Shown piece by piece: positions 19,101 to 28,100 of a DNA stretch of 29,266 nucleotides. The notes under the pieces are model-generated. The model was given only the letters and a program-made list of their open reading frames with translations. It did no database searches and had not been told where the DNA came from. Location: positions 1 to 29,266 of the forward strand of contig CALYRV010000010.1 of the NCBI GenBank assembly GCA_945483525.1, written 5' to 3'. Origin of the DNA: an uncultured Verrucomicrobiota bacterium. Lineage in GTDB: Bacteria > Verrucomicrobiota > Kiritimatiellia > RFP12 > UBA1067. The position numbers and the translations under genes were made by a program. The stretch's first letter is position 1; each line of letters starts with the position of its first letter.

Positions 19101-22100
19101 GATGTTGTCCTTGCCGGCCTGGACATGTCCGGGCGTGAGCGTTCCGTGATAGACTCGGTCGCTGTATTCGCCGAGGTAGATCGTACGGCTCTGGGTCGAA
19201 CCGGGTGTGACGGCATAAACCGCGCTCGGGGACTTCTGGAGGTTATTGCCCGAATAGGCCTCGACATAAATCATGTTCGTGGCGCTGCCGGTGCCGGTAT
19301 CGCCGTGATAACGGAGCGTCGCATGGACAACCGGGATCGGGAAGTCCTTCACCTCGGTCTGAGCGAAATAATGGGTCGCGAAGCGCGCGGCGGTATCCAT
19401 CTTGAAGCCGGCGTAGCGCATTTCGGCGAAATTGGACCATCCGTCCTCGTCAGGGTCGGCGTAGGCGTCGTAACGCGTGCGGTCATAACCGTTCACGTCT
19501 TCGACGTCATCTTCCATGAAGTCGTGGTCGGCGTAGAGCTCGCCGAGATACACGGCCCTGCCTTCGGCGTTGGTCGTCTGCAGGAAGTAGTCGGTCTCGA
19601 CCTGTCCGACGAACGTGCGAGTAAGCGACGGATTCAGCATGTAGAGGGAATCCTGCTCGATGCGGTACTCCTGGTAATTGGAGAGGCCGTCGTTGTCGGG
19701 GTCGGCCTTCGCGTCGGCGACCGAGCCGGTGTCGATTCCGTACATATCCTCCCACCAGTCGGGCATGCCGTCGTGATCGAGGTCACGGGTGTCGCGGTAA
19801 TCGAGCGTGCCGTTAGTGCCGTCATGGTACTTGCCGTCGGGCAGAAGACCGAGCGCAAGATCGCGGAGGTACGCACGCCACGCCGGCATCTCGAGCCCGT
19901 TATAGATAACGGTTGTATCCCACATGAAGTCATCCCACGGACGAAGATCTGCGGAGAGGTTCTGACGGGCGTACTGTTCCCACCAATCAGGAAGCCCGTT
20001 ATGATCGCTGTCCACGACGGTTTCGGCCCAAGCATCAGCGGCACCAAGGTCATCCCACATGCCGCCCTCGGTCGCGGAAATGCGCTTGGCGTAGACGCCG
20101 CCGAGCGGAATGAGGTCATCACCCTCGGTGTGGGTCTCGCGCATCGCGAACTGATAGAGATCGCCCTTGTAAGTCGGGTAGTCCTGACTGTAGATCGTAC
20201 CGTCGGGACGGACGTAGAGCTGCTGATACCAGCTGCACTGCGGCTCGGCCGTACGGGCGAAATCGTAGTTCGGAAGCCCGTACGCGGTGGCGGGAACGCC
20301 TCCCGCGAAATTCTCTGACCAGAAGAGCGAGTCACGGGTAAGTCCGTCGACACGCGGCAGGTGCGAGACGGTGTTGCGGATCCACGGCACCCAGGCGAGA
20401 TCGGTGTAGATCCTGGAGCGGATCGACTCGTCGATCGACAGGAGCCACGGAGTCACCCAGCGGCTGCCGTCGACCTTCACGGGACGCGCCCAGACGGCCA
20501 TACCGTCCGCCGTGCCGTCGCTCGTCTTGAAGCCGGCGGGTAGCGCGGAGACATCAGCGGCGTCCACCGCACCAGGCACGTGGTCGAACGACCAGTGGTA
20601 GCGCAGCTCCGGCGACAGCATCGCGGTCGAAAGCGGCGAACGACCGCGACCGCTGCGGATTTCGCCGAGGACCTTGCTACGATTCGACAGCGCGTCATCA
20701 CGATTGTAGCGCTTACGGGTCTTCACGTCAGAAAGGATGTCGGCGGCGGGACGCGCTCCGTCCCAGATACGGACTTCGTCGATATAGCCCTTAAAATATC
20801 CGGTGTAGTCGTTCAGCGTCGCAGCTGATGCTTCGCTGAAGTAGTACGGCGCGACACCGGTCATAATACTACGCTCATGCCATGCGAGGTCCGGCGCAAT
20901 ACCGTAATAAGTCTTAGCATCGGCGCCGACCAGAATCGAAATCATCTGATAAACGACCGCACGGTTACCAATCTCATCGGCCCAGATCACGTCCGTACGT
21001 TTGGTATCATCTGGCGGATCCTGGCCGAAATCATGGAACGCCGCCGCTACGCCGTGTTCAGGCTGAATGGAGGTCTTGTGGGTGTTACAGCAGACACCGT
21101 TGACGTAGAGCTTAAGCGCGGTGCCGTCATAGGTCGCCGCAATATGCGTCCAGTTGGTGGTGGCCGCAGGACCATCGGTGATTTCAACAGCCTGCTTGCG
21201 GTCAACACCGGTAGAATCGAACTTGGTGTACCAGCGCCCGCCCTTCAGACCGATCAGGAAGTTCTTGCGGAGGTACGACTCGTCCGCGGCGTTCGCGGCA
21301 CCGGTCCAGATCGGACGTTCGACCATCACCTGGAGATCGGGCGACTCGAGGCCGGACGCATCGGCCTTGGCCCAGCACTCGACCGTAAAGTAGAGGAACA
21401 TGTGGTCTTCAGGTGCTATACCGCCGCTCGGCGTCATCTCGTTGAACACGAGCGAAGTCTGGAGGAAGCCAGGATCGTCCTTGCCGCCGAAGTACATGGC
21501 CTGACGGCGAAGCGGATCGTCGAAATCCTGCGGGTTGGAAGCCGACTTGGTCTTACCCTGCGATTCCTCGAAGTCGCCGAGATAGTCGCCGTCGGTATCG
21601 TAACCCTCGTTCTGCTCGAACGAATACATCGTGTCAAGGATGCTCCAGTAGTCGATGTCGTAGTTCACCTCGCAGATTCCAGTAGCGGCATCCCAATGGA
21701 GCCACGGGAAGTCGTTTAATTCGTACGTCGTCGTATGCGCGACGCCATTCTCATCGACCACGGTGTGCGTAAACATGCCAGTCGGATGGATGAACAATCC
21801 GACACCGCCCAGGTTCCAGTACGGATCCATCATGTAGTAGAAGCGGTAGGTCAGCGAGTCCGGATAGCTCATGTCCGTCATCCACAGCGGCGTCGGGTCG
21901 GTATGCAGGAAGGTCGACTCGGCCTGCATATGACTCTGGATCGACTCGTAGATATTGCGGATGTTATCGCCGTCGGGGTCGGCGGTCGGTTCACCGGCGA
22001 GCCACGGATACTGGAAGAAGTCGTACGGTGAATTGGTGTTGCCCTTAAGACGAAGCTCGTAATCCGTACGCGTACGACCGACAGAATAGGTCCAGTAGTT

Positions 22101-25100
22101 GTTGATCGCCGTCCAGGGAATCGTGTTCGCAACGTCCCAGCTTTCGGAAACGATGTCGATCGTTCCGTAAAGCGGGTTGAGACCGTGGAAGAGTTCGTAG
22201 AAGTCATCCATGCCGTCCGCATCGGTATCGCGGTTGCGCGGATCGCAGCAGATGTACTTGGACGGATAGTTCTTCGAGATCGAGAACGGCGGCGGCGGCA
22301 TCAACGGCACTTGGCGATGCCACCGGTTCTGGTGCATCGTCTCCTCGAGACCGGCTTCGATCTTGAGATCGTGATAGATACCGTCCTTGAGATAGTAGAA
22401 TTTGCCGTATTTGGGATCCCACTTATTGTTACACCAAGACATGTAGACGCCAGGATGGACGTGCTTGCCGCGCAAGCCAGGGTTATAGTCGGGGCTTTCC
22501 GGATTGACGATGAGCCCGTAGATGTACTCGTTGTCGCATGCCGCGATGCGACCCAGATCCGGCTCATGGAAGGTCCACGTCGTGATCGTGTCGTCATAAC
22601 GCCAGCAGCGCATCGTGCCGACCATGTACTCCTGCCAGTTCTTGAGGCCGTCGTTATCGTAGTCGAGCATCGCGTCGTTGAGCGTGCCGTTCATGCCGCC
22701 GTTCCAGGCGGTCGTGGAAGTGGCCTCGGTCACGTTGGTCGAAAGCGTACCGTCGGCGTTCTCGATGATATTCGTGGAGGCCGGGGTGTCGGTCGTCTCG
22801 TTAGCTCCCTCGAACTCGACTTCCCACGGGTCGGGAAGCATATCGAGGTCGGTATCCCAGAAGTTAGGATTGAGACCGCCGCCTTCGATGCAGTCGTCGA
22901 ACTCCTCGTCGCCGCGGACCTTGTCGCCGTAAACGAAGTGCAAGCGCTCCTCGCCGTCGATAACGCCATCACCGTCGGTATCATCGACCCACGGGTCGGT
23001 CGGCCACACCTTATTCTGCCATTCCGGATGCGGATTGACGATCGTCGGACACTCACTATAACGGAAGCAGCTCTCAATACCGGCGAATTCCTCGGGCCAG
23101 AGAAGGCCGTCATTGGCGAGCGGCGGCGGCTCAGTGTAATAAGTGACCTTCGGCGAGAAGATGCATCCCGGACCATAGGTCTCAGGATCCGGAGCCTTGC
23201 CGGAGGCCTCAACCGGCGCCTGGACGTAAAGCTCCCAGCCGTCGGGCATCGAGTCATCATCGGTATCGGCCTTGTTCGGATCAGTGCAGGTCTTCGCCCA
23301 AAGGTCGAGGATGTTCTTCTTGTTGGTCTTGCCGTCGATGGCGTAGGACGCGGTCGCCATATCCTCCGGGAGGATACCGAAGTTACACCAGTAGAACGCC
23401 TGAAGGAGGAACTCGTCAAGCGCCGTGTAGTCCTTGGTGTTGAGAATATGATTGTCCTTGCACGGAGCCATGTTCCAGCCAGTGCGCGGATCGAAGCCCT
23501 CATGATGATAAACCTGATAATGGAGACGGACCACCTTGACCTTCTCGTCCTTGGAGACAAGGACATTGGTCATCGCCGTAATATTGGTGGTGCCGGGAGT
23601 CCGAATCGCCCAAGGTCCATTCACACCGTATACCCATCCGGTGTAGCAGAAGAAATCAGCACCCTGATCGACTCGGAGATAACGATTACTGTCGGCATTT
23701 CCAATTGTCGCGAACTCCTCGTCAGAGAAGTATACGTTGTTAGTGCCAATGATCTTCCCCTCGGCGTCAAGAACGAGCTCGGCGACCATGTGCATTTCGG
23801 CCTCCATCCACGCCATCGCATCCTTATCCTCATTCATTAAGGCGTCACACTGCGTGCCGACTGTCGCATACTTGAGCGGGTCGGAATGGAGATAATGAAC
23901 TTCCCAACCGTCAGGCAGCCCGTCTCCGTCGGTGTCCCAGTCAATCGGACTCGTGCCAAGCGCAAACTCCTCAAGATCAGTAAGACCGTCGTTATCGGTA
24001 TCACGAGTATTAACGTCAATCGACTTCGTCAGCGGATCAAAAAGCCGCTCGATCTCCTCAGAAGAGATAACGATGGGACGACCTGGATCGTACTGGTTGT
24101 AACGACGGCCGACCAACTGCACGAGCTCACCGTCAACGAGCTCGCCAACATGTGCATGATACCAAAGAAAATACTCAAACCCGTCGGAAAGAAGGTCGCC
24201 GTCGGTATCAGCCTTAGTCGGATCGGTCGGACGCTCCGGCGACCAACTGGCATCATAAGAGCCGTTCTGTAAGCCCCAGTGGGATTCATCTGCCGGATCC
24301 CAGCCCATCTTTGCGCAGTAATTTGTGAAAGCGATATACTCTACAACGGAAAGTGTCGACTCGTTAGTCTGTACGCCGGTAGTTGCGTTGTAGTACGGCA
24401 TAGTGAAAAACTTGTCAGCCTTGACGTCGGCAATCAACGCCATCGACTTGCCAGTGCCGATACCAGCAGAGAGAATCTCATAAGCGTCATTAAAATGACT
24501 ATTCGCCCCGTCCATGCCGCGCAACTCCATCACCGTATCAAACGGTAACGCATCAATGTTCCAGGTGTTGGTAACGCCCCAGGCGGCCTGTACCGACAAA
24601 TTAGTAGAGCCCGGCAGATAATCACCGTCATCCCAGGCGGCGAGACTATCGATCCCGGCGTCATCTCCGATCAAGTTGCCCTGCGCGTCAAACACGTTGA
24701 ACTTGTACATCTTGATGAAGAGATCCGGCACGCCGTCGGCGTTGATGTCGCCGAGGTTGTCCTGCTTCTTCATTTCGCGCGAGAAGACCGCCTCGACAAT
24801 ACGAGTCTCGTAACCGACCTTATTAGCTTCAAACGGAGTGAGCTTGTAGGGCGGGGCTATGGCTTCCTGACCGGAAACCGTCTGGATCTCGACCTTGCTG
24901 TACTGGCTCGTCGGCGCACCACCATCGGAACCGACGCCAACGTAGACCCAGCGGTAGAAGAAGTTGTCGTACTCGCCGTCGTATTGGTAATAATCACCGC
25001 TGGTCCACTTCTCGCCGAAGGGATTAAGCGCCAGATCGCGTTTCGGCGTCCCCGTGCCGAGCAGGCCGTTGTCGGCGTAAGGCGCCGCGGCGGAAGGATA

Positions 25101-28100
25101 ACCCGCGGCGTACATGTTCGCCTCCGAGGTCTCAACGTTGTAGAACCAGGTCTGGACGAACGCTTGGACCGTGGAACGGGTTCCATCAGCGAATACGCGG
25201 CCCTTACCGACGCCGGCCGCGCCGTCGTAGTAGGATTCGGTAGTTGATGCCGGACCGAACGGACGGATCTGAAGCTTCTTGGTAGGCGCAATATAATATA
25301 GCCACCTGCGTTCGGCAATGCCGTCATAATCCTCACCATCCTTGTCGGAAACTACGAGCTTGACCTCGTGCAGACCTTCCGCGTTAATCACAATGTTAGA
25401 CGTGACACGTGCCTCGTTGTTTGTAATGCCAACCACGGTCAGCGCATTCTGAATCATATCATCGATATACCACTTCGCAGTAAGACCGCTGGCCATATCG
25501 ATTTTCTCATCCTTCGCGGACCACTCGAGTGCAAACGGCTCACCGGCCGCTATCGTCTTGTTGGTTGTAATGACCTCGCCTTGCTTGGGACTGATGACCG
25601 GTGGGCGGTTGTTGATGTAGATCTCAGCCTCTGCGCGCTGATAATAGTTTGTCAATGCCGCCGGTGAGACAACCTCAACCGTGACGAAGAAACCGGCATC
25701 AGAGCTGCCTGGAGCACCGTCGAGGTTGTGATAATCGTACTTGAGCTCCTTGAACTCGCCGGTCAGAACCGTCTTGCCTTTGGCAATGGCAAGCGTCTCG
25801 GTATTGAACTTCAAGGTGCCGATCTGCTTCTCGTCAGTATAGTCAGAATAGGATTTTACCTTAACCTTTAACTGCAGATTCTGCATTGCCGGTTCGGAAA
25901 GCATTACCTTGAGCGTATGCCCATCGTTCTTATCAACGTCTTCGTCAATAACGAAGGTATCGCTGTCGTTTTCATCCAGCAGCTTGATGTACGGACGGTT
26001 AGACACGTATACCGTCGCCTTGTAGATGCCCTCCTTGCCGACCATCTTGACGAGACGCGGCCACAAGGTCTGCAGATTGTTGAACGCATTCGTTCCGCCG
26101 AGAACAGCCAACATGTCCTTGTCGATCGCCACATACTGAACCGTCTGAGTGGCATCCTCAGTCTCAAAGGCATGCATGCACTGCACCGTGTCATTAGTCG
26201 CAAATGTCCACGCGTACTCGTAAGACGGAGCGAAAGCGTAACCCTCGGTGAAATTCCAGATAACATAGAGCCCGTTAGTAATATCAACCTCACTGACGTC
26301 GGTTACCGCAGCGACGTAGCTGTTGGTGACCGACGAGGAAATCGGCGTAAGGTAATGGCCGCCATTGGGCACGGAATTCGGATTGCCGGCGATGTAGAGA
26401 CCCTCCTGCAACGGGAAGACGTTGGCCACGTTGATGACGAGCTTCTGAGCGGGGATGTAGAGATTGCTCGCAGAACCCTCATCGAGCTTCGGAGACGTAC
26501 GCGCAAAAATCTCATACTCCAACGATCCAGTAGATTCCGTAAGCGCGCAACCATCAGTGAGGCTCATCGCAAAGGCAGAGGAACGAACCGTATTGGTTTG
26601 CCCGCCGACCAACTCGACACCCTGCGTAAACGCGGCGCAATTGACAAGGTTGGAACTTGCATCGTTAAGCGGACGCAAGAAGAAATAGATCGACTCGCCG
26701 GCAGACATCGGCTCGTTCACGTAGAACATCGGGATTGGAGCCGTACCTTCGGTGAAAAGCGTGCCGTCATGCAGCGAAGTTGCTGCCGTCGTATCATACA
26801 GGCTGACGTAGACAAGCTTATCCTTCTCGACCGCAACCGTGAAATACACCTGCACGATCGCCGACTTCGGAGTGACGCCCGGTTCGGCCGGTTCGGTGAC
26901 CTTGATCGTCGCGATCTGAAGACCTTCTTTCTTCTTGTCGTAACCGGTTACCGTGAAATCAAAGGTCTCACCGGCAGTGAACACGATGTTGGTCGCCGGT
27001 TGAGCCTTGAGCGCGCCACCGAAGGTGACCGTAAAGCCATTGGTATTCTCCATGTCGCGCAGACAGTCATTGACCAGCAACGAGATGTCGAAGCCCTCGC
27101 CCGCAGCCCCAGAAACCGTGCCATAGTCGTGGTCAGTCTTAGGCTGCAGAATCACCGGAGCGTGCAACGAGTTGATCTGTAGCAGAGCACGGTCGCCAGG
27201 TTCATAAATCGCCGCCGGAGCAGCCTCCTGAACGACCGGATAGAATCCGATGCCCTCACTCTTAGTATCAGCATTACCACCCAACGGATAGACGTAAACC
27301 GTCTGCTGCGTCTCCCCGACCCTGAAAAGGACGTTGGTGTAATAGATGTCGGACGAAGAATATTCGTCACCGTTCTGCGAAACCGAGAGGAACTTGTCGG
27401 CAATCGGGTCGCGCGCGGCATTCTTCTCGTAGCGGACCGTCACATTAACGTGAAGATCGGTCTCATACGGCTGCGAGAGAGTGATATATACTGGCACCGC
27501 GTCAGCGGCCCGATCGAGATAATTGGTCGACGGATCAACCAGAAGTTTCTTGGCGGAAGGCGCCGAAGGACGATCCTTGTCAAAGGAGATGTTGACGGAT
27601 GGAACCGGCGGAGGGCCGCACTTCACCGGAATCGTCTTGTAGTCCTCAAGAATCTCACTCGTGTAATGACCGAACGAGAAACCCTTCCACGGACTCAGCA
27701 CCAGCTTCGCAATCTTGTTGGACTCGATACCGCTGATGTAAAAGTTCTTGGTGACGCTACCGCCCCTGATCGTGACCGTGCCGATACTAACCGTGGTCTT
27801 CTGCTCCACCCCGTGATCGATATTCGTGACGATCTCAACTGGCGACTCATCGCTCTGAACCTTGACCACGGTCTCATCCATACTCCAGACGTAGAACGTC
27901 GAATCCTGAATCGCACCGGTCGCCTCGGAATCAACCTTGAGGAAGCACTCAAGCTCATCACCCATCGCAACTTCCCGCCAATACTCGCCAGGCAATTCCC
28001 ACTCGTCCTGATCGAAATCCACTGTCTGCACGTAAATGCCAGCGGCCTTAAGCGAATAATCCTCCATCGGTGTATACGCGACACCACCACTGGGACGCTT

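Noticed and set aside
17335..23942. Dockerin/cellulosome-type calcium repeats in the giant protein
   Set aside because: The loops are DxDxDGxxDxWE or SNYxEY types in many scattered copies. They are not the paired 22-residue dockerin segments, and no cohesin or glycoside hydrolase domain is present.
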